Virus record (IMG/VR): IMGVR_UViG_3300023090_000010
Location: 1-22,378 of that record
DNA length: 22,378 nucleotides
Direction: 5' to 3' (one strand)
Source of the DNA: a virus
Program-made: the position numbers and the translations under genes
The notes under the pieces: generated by a model
What the model was told of the DNA's origin: nothing
Databases searched by the model: none
The model's input: the letters and a program-made list of their open reading frames with translations, nothing else
In this document: positions 1 through 5,895 of the stretch, one piece after another
How the letters are laid out: every line of letters starts with the position of its first letter
How positions within the stretch are numbered: position 1 is the stretch's first letter

Positions 1-2
1 AA

Positions 3-179
3 ATAGAAGCGGCGGCAAAAGAACATTTTGCGGCGATGCGTACATCCCTTAACAATCACTACAGCAAGTCAATGTCTGCAATCGAAGCACTTGAAAAGGC
101 TCTGACCGGCGAAGCGGACAAAATATCGGAAGAGGCATTCGCCAAGATTGTACCCACAGGGATGCCTGCCGGTGAGTGA
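3..179 (+). CDS. C-terminal part of an unidentified phage protein
   Basis: The reading frame is already open at the left edge and runs 58 codons to a TGA at 177-179, so the N-terminus lies outside the window. The visible part is Ala/Glu/Lys-rich and probably helical, ending in MPAGE. No motif is recognisable. The next gene follows within 50 bases on the same strand, so it appears to be the upstream member of the same operon. The function is unknown. Confidence 0.6.
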   Translation: MEAAAKEHFAAMRTSLNNHYSKSMSAIEALEKALTGEADKISEEAFAKIVPTGMPAGE

Positions 180-228
180 CAACGAATTCAAAGAGTACCT
201 TAGGTCCATTATTATGAGGGATTGGTGA
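172..228 (+). CDS. Possible 18-residue peptide, GTG start
   Basis: A GTG at 172 overlaps the stop of the preceding gene. The frame runs 18 codons (VSDNEFKEYLRSIIMRDW) to a TGA at 226-228 whose last base is the A of the next gene's ATG. This overlap on both sides matches the coupling style of the operon and fills its only gap here. It is too short to judge by composition and may simply be a leader or chance frame. Confidence 0.25.
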   Translation: MSDNEFKEYLRSIIMRDW

Positions 229-419
229 TGGACAAATACCGGCCAGACGGATTTCCTCGCAGAAACGACATAACTCTATGCACCCCTGCAGAAAACGCCA
301 TCGACGCCGCAGTCGAGGCCGTCGAACTGGTTGGCGCCCATCCGCTTTTAACAGATGCGGTTAACCTGTTGCACGAAGCCCGTGAAAAAGTAGCTGATTT
401 TATCGAAGGAGAAGCGTGA
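228..419 (+). CDS. Small hypothetical protein (63 aa)
   Basis: A 63-residue acidic protein with no transmembrane segment. The N-terminus (DKYRPDGFPRRND) is polar. The rest looks like two helices separated by a GAHPLLTDA turn, suggesting a helical hairpin. ATG 228 is chosen over the in-frame TTG 222 and GTG 225 because a GAGGG at 216-220 sits at normal spacing and the ATG overlaps the preceding TGA. Its stop overlaps the next ATG. I do not recognise the family. Small helical proteins in this position are often regulatory or lysis-associated, but nothing here proves that. Confidence 0.7.
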   Translation: MDKYRPDGFPRRNDITLCTPAENAIDAAVEAVELVGAHPLLTDAVNLLHEAREKVADFIEGEA

Positions 420-592
420 TGTCCGAAACCGTACAAGTACCGAAAACCGAGCTACAGAAAATCCATGACCATCTAAAGGCCGTCGCCGATGGCGTTGAGG
501 AAGGTCTTATGACGGCGGCGGAAGTCCCGGCAATGGTGGTTCTGCTGGGAGCCTGTCTTGTCAGCGGGAGGGTGCCCGGATGCGAAGGCTAA
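419..592 (+). CDS. Small hypothetical protein (57 aa)
   Basis: ATG 419 overlaps the TGA of the previous gene (TGATG), with GAAGGAG just upstream as ribosome binding site. The frame runs 57 codons to TAA at 590-592 and overlaps the next gene by 13 bases. The N-terminal half is a probable amphipathic helix (KTELQKIHDHLKAVADG). The C-terminal half has a short hydrophobic stretch (AMVVLLGACLVSG), which may be membrane-associated but is short for a full span. The function is unknown. Its place directly before a lipoprotein makes a cell-envelope or lysis role conceivable. Confidence 0.65.
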   Translation: MSETVQVPKTELQKIHDHLKAVADGVEEGLMTAAEVPAMVVLLGACLVSGRVPGCEG

Positions 593-873
593 TCACTCTT
601 TGCGTCCTGGTCCTGTTTCTGTCCGGCTGCACCTCCAACCTCATGCTCACCAAAGCCACCATCAACATGGGCGGCAAGGACATAACCTATGTCGCGGCCC
701 GATCTGGCAATTCGCTCCTGGATCACACTATGGTTATCGATCGATATGGCCCTGATGGTGCGCTTCTGGCTCACGATTCTATGAGCAACAACGGCATCCT
801 TGAGCAGTTGGGCGGGCAGGCGTTACAGACCCTTGTGCCTGCGTACACGGCCTTTGAAGCGGTGGGGAAGTAG
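580..873 (+). CDS. Small phage lipoprotein
   Basis: A 97-residue protein with a textbook lipoprotein signal: MRR, a hydrophobic core at residues 4-14, then lipobox L-S-G-C with Cys17 as the predicted acylated residue. The mature part is about 80 residues, with no transmembrane segment and no proline-rich region. Its membrane (inner or outer) cannot be decided, although Thr-Ser after Cys17 rather than Asp is compatible with the outer membrane. The gene overlaps its upstream neighbour by 13 bases and is followed by a small membrane protein. That context would suit an outer-membrane spanin subunit, but typical Rz1 proteins are proline-rich, so the spanin reading is only a guess. Confidence 0.75.
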   Translation: MRRLITLCVLVLFLSGCTSNLMLTKATINMGGKDITYVAARSGNSLLDHTMVIDRYGPDGALLAHDSMSNNGILEQLGGQALQTLVPAYTAFEAVGK

Positions 874-883
874 GAGAAAAGTC

Positions 884-1159
884 ATGAAGGAATGGTTTGC
901 GAAACAGATAACATCAGCGTTCTTGGGTAGCTGGAAGACAACGACGCTCGGGTTTATCATGGCAATTTACATCCTGGTCAAGCCTTCACTTGATGCCGGG
1001 CAGATGCCGACCGAGACTCAGTGGGTCGGGGCTATCTTTGCGGCGCTTGTGGGGACACAGCTTAAAGACCACGACAAATCTGGAACAGGAACACCCGGCG
1101 ATCCGATCAGGGGAACTGAGGCTAAACCCGAAGAGCACAACCTTTCGAGCCTGAGTTAA
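884..1159 (+). CDS. Small membrane protein, holin candidate
   Basis: A 91-residue protein. ATG 884 is chosen because a TAGGAGA lies about 8 bases upstream; an in-frame upstream start at 800 would lie inside the lipoprotein gene without a good binding site. The order is a short amphipathic N-terminus, SWKTT at residues 16-20, a hydrophobic segment at about 20-33, a second weaker one at about 47-58, then a charged hydrophilic tail (KDHDKSGTG and onward). The SWKTT-hydrophobic-hydrophobic-K/D-D pattern is common in small phage membrane proteins often labelled holin-like. The position beside a lipoprotein supports a lysis role. No endolysin is present in the window, so this stays a candidate. Confidence 0.65.
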   Translation: MKEWFAKQITSAFLGSWKTTTLGFIMAIYILVKPSLDAGQMPTETQWVGAIFAALVGTQLKDHDKSGTGTPGDPIRGTEAKPEEHNLSSLS

Positions 1160-1179
1160 GCTAAACATGGAGGCAAGCT

Positions 1180-1290
1180 ATGTGGCCGAAGAAACCGAAG
1201 AAGGTAACGTTGGGACTTCCTAAACCGTCAGTAAAGAAGCTGAAGCTGAAGAAAATCCAGCCGAAAAAGATAAAGAAACCCAAGATTTAA
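1180..1290 (+). CDS. Lysine-rich 36-residue peptide
   Basis: ATG 1180 follows a strong GGAGG (1169-1173) at ideal spacing. The frame encodes 36 residues, 15 of them lysine, and the protein contains neither Asp nor Glu. Lysines come in pairs spaced by Pro, Leu and Ile (KKPKK, KKLKLKK, KKIKK). Such a peptide would bind nucleic acid or acidic surfaces non-specifically. It lies directly upstream of the SpeD-like gene. The same purine-rich DNA reads as an acidic stretch in another frame, which is broken by a TAA at 1221. The strong binding site and the ATG favour the lysine-rich reading. The function is not known. Confidence 0.55.
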   Translation: MWPKKPKKVTLGLPKPSVKKLKLKKIQPKKIKKPKI

Positions 1291-1304
1291 AGGACATATA
1301 TGGG

Positions 1305-1661
1305 ATGGTTGAAGAACACAGGCTTATTTTGCGAGGCAAACAATGTGCCGCCGACCTGAGTGCCGCTTTAATCAAGGCGTTCTTCCGCGATTTGACCGCT
1401 ACGCTCGGCATGACGTTGTGGAAAGGTCCATGGTCGTGGCGGATGCAGGAAGAGGGGAAGGAACCAGGCTTTTCGGGAGCGGTATTCTGGACGGAAAGCG
1501 GGACTCAGCTTCACCATTACGCATCAGAGGCAAAAGTGACAGTTGACATATACAGTTGTAAGCGATTCAACGTGGTTGAAGCACAGAGGCTATTCGAATT
1601 GTACTTTCGACCGGAAGAAACATTGAACTGCATACCTGTTTTGGGTTCTTCGAGAGGGTAA
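1305..1661 (+). CDS. speD: SpeD-like pyruvoyl-dependent decarboxylase (AdoMetDC family)
   Basis: A 118-residue protein resembling bacterial class 1b S-adenosylmethionine decarboxylase, which self-cleaves at a Glu-Ser bond to make a pyruvoyl cofactor and produces decarboxylated SAM for spermidine synthesis. Compared from memory with the Thermotoga maritima enzyme, the region from its Ser55 to Cys83 matches without gaps at an offset of two: Ser57, cleavage pair Glu64-Ser65, His70 and Cys85 here for Ser55, Glu62-Ser63, His68 and Cys83 there. An N-terminal EHRLIL fits the usual GRHLV, and the protein ends in RG like part of the family. The residue after the cleavage serine is Gly rather than the usual His, and the usual WPE is YAS, so the substrate may have changed. 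ATG 1305 lies 10 bases after AAAGGA. No other polyamine gene is visible. Confidence 0.75.
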   Translation: MVEEHRLILRGKQCAADLSAALIKAFFRDLTATLGMTLWKGPWSWRMQEEGKEPGFSGAVFWTESGTQLHHYASEAKVTVDIYSCKRFNVVEAQRLFELYFRPEETLNCIPVLGSSRG

Positions 1662-1665
1662 ACAA

Positions 1666-1959
1666 ATGGCGAACAATTTTAACGATAGAACGTGGATTTT
1701 GGACACCGCCGGGGCCACCAGTCAGTATAACGGGCCGGTTTACGTTGGAAGGCTATCTTGGCATCCGACAGCATCAGGGCAAAACCTCATCATAGAAGAC
1801 GGCAAGAAACACGTTCAATGGCAAATAACTTCCATCGCGGCGGGCAACGACGCTTCTGTCGGTATCGAGGACTGGCCCAATCCTGAGCATAAAATCCCTT
1901 GGGATGGCTTCTATATCGCAACGATGGACGGTGGCGTTCTTTATGTTACGGTGATTTAA
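1666..1959 (+). CDS. Hypothetical beta-rich protein upstream of terminase
   Basis: A 97-residue protein starting at ATG 1666, four bases after the SpeD-like stop, with GAGAGGG upstream as binding site. The sequence is rich in aromatic and beta-forming residues with regular Gly/Asp turns (YNGPVYVGRLSWHP, HVQWQITSI, DGFYIATMDGGVLYVTVI), so it is probably a small beta-barrel or sandwich. There is no signal peptide and no cysteine. Its TAA overlaps the terminase ATG by one base, implying coupled translation. I do not recognise the family; a minor structural or packaging accessory role would fit the position. Confidence 0.65.
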   Translation: MANNFNDRTWILDTAGATSQYNGPVYVGRLSWHPTASGQNLIIEDGKKHVQWQITSIAAGNDASVGIEDWPNPEHKIPWDGFYIATMDGGVLYVTVI

Positions 1960-4900
1960 TGCCTCAACTTGACACAGCGTCGCAACTGAACGACTTCGCA
2001 ATGTTTCTGAGCTACACTCCGACATGGCTCTTCTACCAGTTCTGCGCCCTGCCTCCATATTACAATCAGATAGCATTTTTTACCGGCAATCAGCTCGGCA
2101 AAACGAGTGTGCTGTGTCACGAGAAAGTCATGCGGGTAATGGGTTCTCACCCGATACCGGAAAAGAATTTCCTGTATTTTGAGTGCGAAAACGGACACAC
2201 TTACGGGCGGCCTGCGCCGTGGCCGGGACTTCATTTCTTCGGCCTGCAAGATGGTCAATGCTTCAGGCTGTCGGAAAATAAGAGATCGGAAACCAGAAAG
2301 GTTCCTTTCCCGTCTGATATGACCTGCTCGTGCGGGGCGAAACTCAATATTCACAATAGAAGGGCAAACATCTACCGGCTGTGCTCGGAGAACCTGCCGA
2401 TGGAAAAGGAGGGAAGTGGTGCCGAATCAGGAGAAATCAAGAACAGGACTTATCCAGAGCTTAAAAAATGGTTGCCTCCGTTTCTTATCAAAAAAGACAT
2501 ATCGCAACGTAATCCTTCCCTCAAGATCGCAGACCCAAACGGTGGATGTGTCTTTGGGGAAGGTGCTAATGCTATACAATATCCAGGCCATGACATCATT
2601 TTCGAATTTGTTTCCTACTCGCAGGTAACACAAGGAACGGCCGGGACTCAGCGTTTATGCGTGTTCTGCGTGGCTAAGGGCCAACGTGTTCTTATGTCTG
2701 ACGGGGTGTGGAGAAACATTGAAGAACTCATCCCCGGCGATGAACTTATCTGCGAAACAAGGGGCGGGCACGGTACGAGGCAAAGAACAAACAAGATTAA
2801 ACACATTTTCGGCAGAGGCCCAAAACCAGTATATCGAGTTAAGTGTTCGAAGGGGATAACTCTTGAACTAACATCTGACCACAAAGTTATGGTTCCGTCT
2901 ACTGGGAAGTCCCAATATATGCCAGTATCAGAGTTAAAGATAGGCGACAAGATAACGTGCAGAATGAGTGATTTTGACAATGATGATACTATAGAATCTT
3001 GGAAAATGGTGCTACTGGCGGTGGTGTTGGGCGATGGTTGCATTACGGATAAGCAAAAATCGGCTAAATTTACATGCAAAAACGGCAAACTCATCGAGGA
3101 GATAGAACAGCAACTTCCCGATTTTATTTCTTTGCGTAAGCACGTTTTCAAGAATGGTCACTCTCCCGACTACTGGATAAATTCTAACCGCAATATCGGT
3201 AAAAACCGGAATGAGTTCAAAGCTTTTCTCAAACAAATCGGGGTGTGGGGACATTGCGCTGGGTCCAAATATATACCCGATGAAGTGTTTAGACAGTCCA
3301 ATTCTTCGATAGCCCTATTTTTGAGATTTCTTTTTGCAACCGATGGATGGGCATCCAACTCCATCGGTTATTGCTCTACTTCTTATCGGCTAGCGCAGGA
3401 TGTATTTCTCCTACTAAGAAGGCTTAAAATAAGGTCCACTATCAGGGTGAGAACCTTTGAAAATGGTTGGGCAACTCAGTATCATATCTCTGTAAACAAC
3501 TCAAAAGATATTATAAGGTTTGCTGAAATCGTAGGAATAGCCGGGAAGTTAGAACAGTTGGACGTGTTGGTAGAGAAGAGTAAGGGAAGGGTTATCGGAA
3601 GAAGCGAATCGTGTTCTTTCGAGAACAAAAACAAAACCGATATATTTGCACCTTCGGATAGAAATGTGCGGTGGGTGCAAGTGCGTAGCATCGAACCCGT
3701 AGGGGAAAAGGATGTTTACGATATTTCAATGGAAACTGGCGGCTGGGATAAATCATCTAAAACCGGAAAGCAAATTCCAGTTGCTAGATCGCCAAGAAAC
3801 AACTTTCTGATTCAGGGGGGAGCGGTAATTTCCAACTGCGACGAAGAACCGCCGTACACGTTCTACGAGGAACAAGTGCCCCGGCTCATGGCCGAAAATG
3901 GCGACTTCCAACTCGGACTTACGCCGGCCATACGAACCAGCTTCACGTTCGATGAGTTCTTCGAGCAGGCAGAGATTTACGTGAGAACCAAATCGATCTG
4001 CGAGTTCTACAAGACTTCCGGCGAAGAGGACAAATCCAAACCGTTTGAGAAGTTCCCGACAAGACATAGCTATAAAGCCGTTTTTCAGGCATCGACTTAC
4101 GACAATCCAACTCTTAGCCGGGAAGTAATCGACAAGACGGTCGGCAACTATGCAGACCCCGACACGGTAGCCACAAGGCTTTACGGGATTCACAGGCAGG
4201 CGACAGGCAGGATTCTCAAAGATTTCGACTGGAAGATTCATGTTATCGATGCTGATAAATACTTCTCTAACAGCCGCATTCCTCTTTCTTGGACTCATTT
4301 TAGAGGTATTGATTACCATCCTCGTACTCCTTGGGCTTGTGGCGCTTGCAGCCTATCTCCTACTGATGAGATGTATATCTGGTACGCCAAAGGAATCACG
4401 CCTGACAAGTTCACCACGTTTCAGATAATGGAGCAGTTCTCCTACGGATGCATGGACTATCAGTTCAAACTGAACCTTGTGGACCCTCTGGCCGAAGCGA
4501 CGAAAGTTGACCTTGTGACTATGCTCGACGAGATCAACCGAGTTACGAGGGAACTGAAGAGAGACGACATCGGCACGGGCGGCTACTGGCAGGCGTGGAA
4601 CACGAAAGGTGAGTTCGGCCGCGATCAAATCAGGGTGAGACTTAAAAACGCTCGTAAAGTGGGACGGCCCTTCAACAACAAAGTTATTGAGAATGGGCGC
4701 GAAGTCAATCTGCCTACTATATGGATATTCAGGGACGGCGCTCATGAAGCGGCTGAATCAATGGCGAAGTGGAGCTGGGAACAGTGGGTAGATCAACAGG
4801 CCATGACGACCAAAGACGACAAGAACACGCCACAGCAGAAGTACAGTCATCTCAATATGGTTTGGGAGTGCATTCACAAGCATACAGCGTTTAGGTTTAG

Positions 4901-4964
4901 CAAGCATTCTGAGTATCGGGAAAGAGACATGGGTGGACAGTATTTTAAATCAGCGAGGGCATAA
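1959..4964 (+). CDS. terL: Terminase large subunit precursor with intein
   Basis: A 1001-residue precursor; removing the intein (residues 237-626) leaves 611 residues, a normal TerL length. This is the ATP-driven motor and nuclease that cuts and packages phage DNA at the portal. The Walker A motif is FTGNQLGKTS (residues 41-50). A Cys-containing insert follows (C76, C101, C123, C125, C142). The Walker B strand RLCVF-CDEE is split by the intein just before Asp-Glu. The motif GLTPA after the splice fits the coupling motif. The C-terminal part begins an RNase H-like nuclease with Asp785 (GIDYH) and Asp842 (LVDPL) as likely metal ligands. ATG 1959 overlaps the previous stop. No small terminase gene is recognised in the window. 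Confidence 0.93.
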   Translation: MPQLDTASQLNDFAMFLSYTPTWLFYQFCALPPYYNQIAFFTGNQLGKTSVLCHEKVMRVMGSHPIPEKNFLYFECENGHTYGRPAPWPGLHFFGLQDGQCFRLSENKRSETRKVPFPSDMTCSCGAKLNIHNRRANIYRLCSENLPMEKEGSGAESGEIKNRTYPELKKWLPPFLIKKDISQRNPSLKIADPNGGCVFGEGANAIQYPGHDIIFEFVSYSQVTQGTAGTQRLCVFCVAKGQRVLMSDGVWRNIEELIPGDELICETRGGHGTRQRTNKIKHIFGRGPKPVYRVKCSKGITLELTSDHKVMVPSTGKSQYMPVSELKIGDKITCRMSDFDNDDTIESWKMVLLAVVLGDGCITDKQKSAKFTCKNGKLIEEIEQQLPDFISLRKHVFKNGHSPDYWINSNRNIGKNRNEFKAFLKQIGVWGHCAGSKYIPDEVFRQSNSSIALFLRFLFATDGWASNSIGYCSTSYRLAQDVFLLLRRLKIRSTIRVRTFENGWATQYHISVNNSKDIIRFAEIVGIAGKLEQLDVLVEKSKGRVIGRSESCSFENKNKTDIFAPSDRNVRWVQVRSIEPVGEKDVYDISMETGGWDKSSKTGKQIPVARSPRNNFLIQGGAVISNCDEEPPYTFYEEQVPRLMAENGDFQLGLTPAIRTSFTFDEFFEQAEIYVRTKSICEFYKTSGEEDKSKPFEKFPTRHSYKAVFQASTYDNPTLSREVIDKTVGNYADPDTVATRLYGIHRQATGRILKDFDWKIHVIDADKYFSNSRIPLSWTHFRGIDYHPRTPWACGACSLSPTDEMYIWYAKGITPDKFTTFQIMEQFSYGCMDYQFKLNLVDPLAEATKVDLVTMLDEINRVTRELKRDDIGTGGYWQAWNTKGEFGRDQIRVRLKNARKVGRPFNNKVIENGREVNLPTIWIFRDGAHEAAESMAKWSWEQWVDQQAMTTKDDKNTPQQKYSHLNMVWECIHKHTAFRFSKHSEYRERDMGGQYFKSARA
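2667..3836 (+). mobile_element. Intein with LAGLIDADG homing endonuclease in terL
   Basis: An in-frame 390-residue intein. Block A starts at Cys1 (CVAKGQRVLMSDG), block B has Thr69-x-x-His72 (TSDH), and the C-terminus is AVISN (Asn390), followed by Cys+1 of the extein. The endonuclease has two LAGLIDADG motifs, LLAVVLGDG (116-124) and FLRFLFATDG (218-227), with acidic residues Asp123 and Asp226 both present, so homing activity is likely. Block F reads VYDISME (350-356), about 20 extra residues, then NNF where HNF is usual. The penultimate residue is Ser389 instead of His. The DNA is visibly AT-richer than the flanking terL. Host protein activity depends on splicing because the insertion splits Walker B. 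Confidence 0.93.
4240..4428 (+). CDS. Possible overprinted small membrane protein inside terL
   Basis: In the +1 frame relative to terL, an ATG at 4240 preceded by GGAAG (4231-4235) opens a 62-codon frame. Residues 10-43 are almost entirely hydrophobic with one charged residue (Glu22), enough for one long or two short membrane helices. A basic tail of about 19 residues follows. Over this stretch terL switches to T-ending codons (about 29 of 46 codons at 4239-4377, against about 6 of the 33 before), which is what a hydrophobic +1 frame would impose. The same pattern could come from recombination with a T-rich source, leaving the frame a by-product. If real, a holin-like role is the obvious guess. 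Confidence 0.3.
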   Translation: MLSMLINTSLTAAFLFLGLILEVLITILVLLGLVALAAYLLLMRCISGTPKESRLTSSPRFR

Positions 4965-4966
4965 TA

Positions 4967-5356
4967 ATGGATACTGAGCGTATAGATATATCTGACCTGC
5001 TGAAAGGTTTTAACGTGCATCCCAAACTCGGTGACTGCGCCACAAGCCCCGATGGTGGAGAATATGTCGAACTCGCCGGGGGAGATGTGTTTGACGGTGA
5101 TGCGTCTAAATCTTGGTCGTCCGTTAAAGATGAGGCCGTCGATAGATTCAGACTGAAATTCTCGGAGTACTTAGGTAAACCTCCAGCAGTTATATACTGG
5201 AGAATTAAACCGGAATTGACCCATTGGCCTGCATATTCTGGCCCCGATCTTAACGTTAGACAACGGGGAGGCGATTGTAGGCCTGGGACTACCGGATGGA
5301 TAGAAACGCCCGAGAAATGGTGTGTTTATACTCGATTGCGCATAGGGAGGGGATAA
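4967..5356 (+). CDS. Hypothetical protein (129 aa) after terminase
   Basis: A 129-residue soluble protein, slightly acidic, beginning two bases after the terL stop. The middle (KFSEYLGKPPAVIYWRIKPE) reads like a helix followed by a buried strand. The C-terminal third holds two cysteines (RGGDCRPG and EKWCVYTRL). There is no signal peptide or membrane segment. Its stop overlaps the next ATG. I do not recognise the family. The position between terminase and portal is a common site for small accessory genes. Confidence 0.65.
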   Translation: MDTERIDISDLLKGFNVHPKLGDCATSPDGGEYVELAGGDVFDGDASKSWSSVKDEAVDRFRLKFSEYLGKPPAVIYWRIKPELTHWPAYSGPDLNVRQRGGDCRPGTTGWIETPEKWCVYTRLRIGRG

Positions 5357-5538
5357 TGGATTATAGGAAGGTGGCAGTTCAAAAACTGGTTGGGAAAACA
5401 ATCAAAGATGTTCAGATTGAAGATTTCTCACTATTTACAATATGGTTTACGGACGGGACTAAATTTGAAATATCTTCGAATGATCACCTGATGGATGGAT
5501 CGGGCATCCTGGAATACGATATCAGGGATTTGATCTGA
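5356..5538 (+). CDS. Small hypothetical protein (60 aa)
   Basis: ATG 5356 overlaps the preceding TAA and has GGGAGGGG upstream, so this start is preferred to the in-frame upstream ATG at 5296. The 60 residues look like a compact alpha/beta fold: VQKLVGKTIKDVQIEDF, then LFTIWFTDGTKFEI, then an acidic end. The pattern 'G-K-T-I-x-D-V ... F-T-D-G-T-x-F-E-I' is common in small phage and bacterial proteins of unknown function. There are no catalytic or metal-binding residues to name. Confidence 0.65.
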   Translation: MDYRKVAVQKLVGKTIKDVQIEDFSLFTIWFTDGTKFEISSNDHLMDGSGILEYDIRDLI

Positions 5539-5557
5539 TCTTCACGAGAAAGAACTT

Positions 5558-5722
5558 ATGAAGAAAACAATTCCAGCCGTACCCCCTGCCGTAAACGACG
5601 CTCTTGCGCTGCAAAAGGCGCGTGAAATCCTTGCAGATAAGAACAGAGTTAAAGCGGCGGCACGGTTCGAGGCTTCGAGAATGACCGCGAAGAAACCAGC
5701 TAAGGCGAGGAAGAAGCGATGA
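5558..5722 (+). CDS. Small basic protein (54 aa)
   Basis: ATG 5558 lies downstream of a GAGAAAG sequence. The 54-residue product starts with a proline-rich stretch (IPAVPPAV), continues as a probable amphipathic helix (ALQKAREILADKNRVKAAARF) and ends in a very basic tail (KKPAKARKKR). The tail suggests nucleic-acid contact. The stop overlaps the next ATG by 4 bases (ATGA). The family is not recognised. Confidence 0.6.
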   Translation: MKKTIPAVPPAVNDALALQKAREILADKNRVKAAARFEASRMTAKKPAKARKKR

Positions 5723-5895
5723 GTTTCCTTAGAATCTATGACTTCCTGTGTCCGAAATGCGGACTTTGCGAGGAAGCATTCGTTGATAACGATTCTCAGA
5801 AGAAGCCTACTTGCCCCCGGTGCAAACAGGCAGAGATGGATAGACTTATTCCTGCGCCTGTTTGGCGATGGGCCAACGGCAACAGAGGGTTTTGA
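5719..5895 (+). CDS. FmdB-like zinc-ribbon protein
   Basis: A 58-residue protein with two Cys pairs, CPKC (residues 11-14, with a further Cys at 17) and CPRC (32-35), spaced as in FmdB-type zinc ribbons. The N-terminal IYDFLCPKCG fits the usual 'YxYxCxxCG' start of that family. A Trp-rich tail follows (VWRWANGNRGF). One zinc ion is expected. Such mini zinc ribbons occur beside terminase and portal genes in many phages, with no fixed function. It overlaps both neighbours (ATGA at the start, TGATG at the end), so it is translationally coupled. Confidence 0.7.
   Translation: MSFLRIYDFLCPKCGLCEEAFVDNDSQKKPTCPRCKQAEMDRLIPAPVWRWANGNRGF

Noticed and set aside
228-419. 63-residue helical protein as an Acb2/Tad1-type anti-defence hairpin
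   Set aside because: Size and helical hairpin shape fit, but the typical sequence signatures of those families are not present by eye.
558-755. Frame overlapping the lipoprotein gene, considered as a nested Rz/Rz1-type pair
   Set aside because: It has no membrane anchor or coiled coil and a His/Arg-rich composition typical of an out-of-frame shadow.
1300-1359. ATG 1300 giving a 19-residue frame overlapping the SpeD start, like an upstream ORF
   Set aside because: It has slightly better binding-site spacing, but the frame is short, overlaps coding sequence, and the two ATGs are too close to separate. There is no evidence beyond chance.
2658-2666. The upstream Cys codon at 2658 as alternative intein start
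   Set aside because: Block A matches CVAKGQRV at 2667, and a start at 2658 would remove three residues from the Walker B strand.
3753-4319. Minus-strand frame of 188 codons across the intein end and terL
   Set aside because: It spans the intein-extein border, which a real host gene would not do, and no domain is seen.
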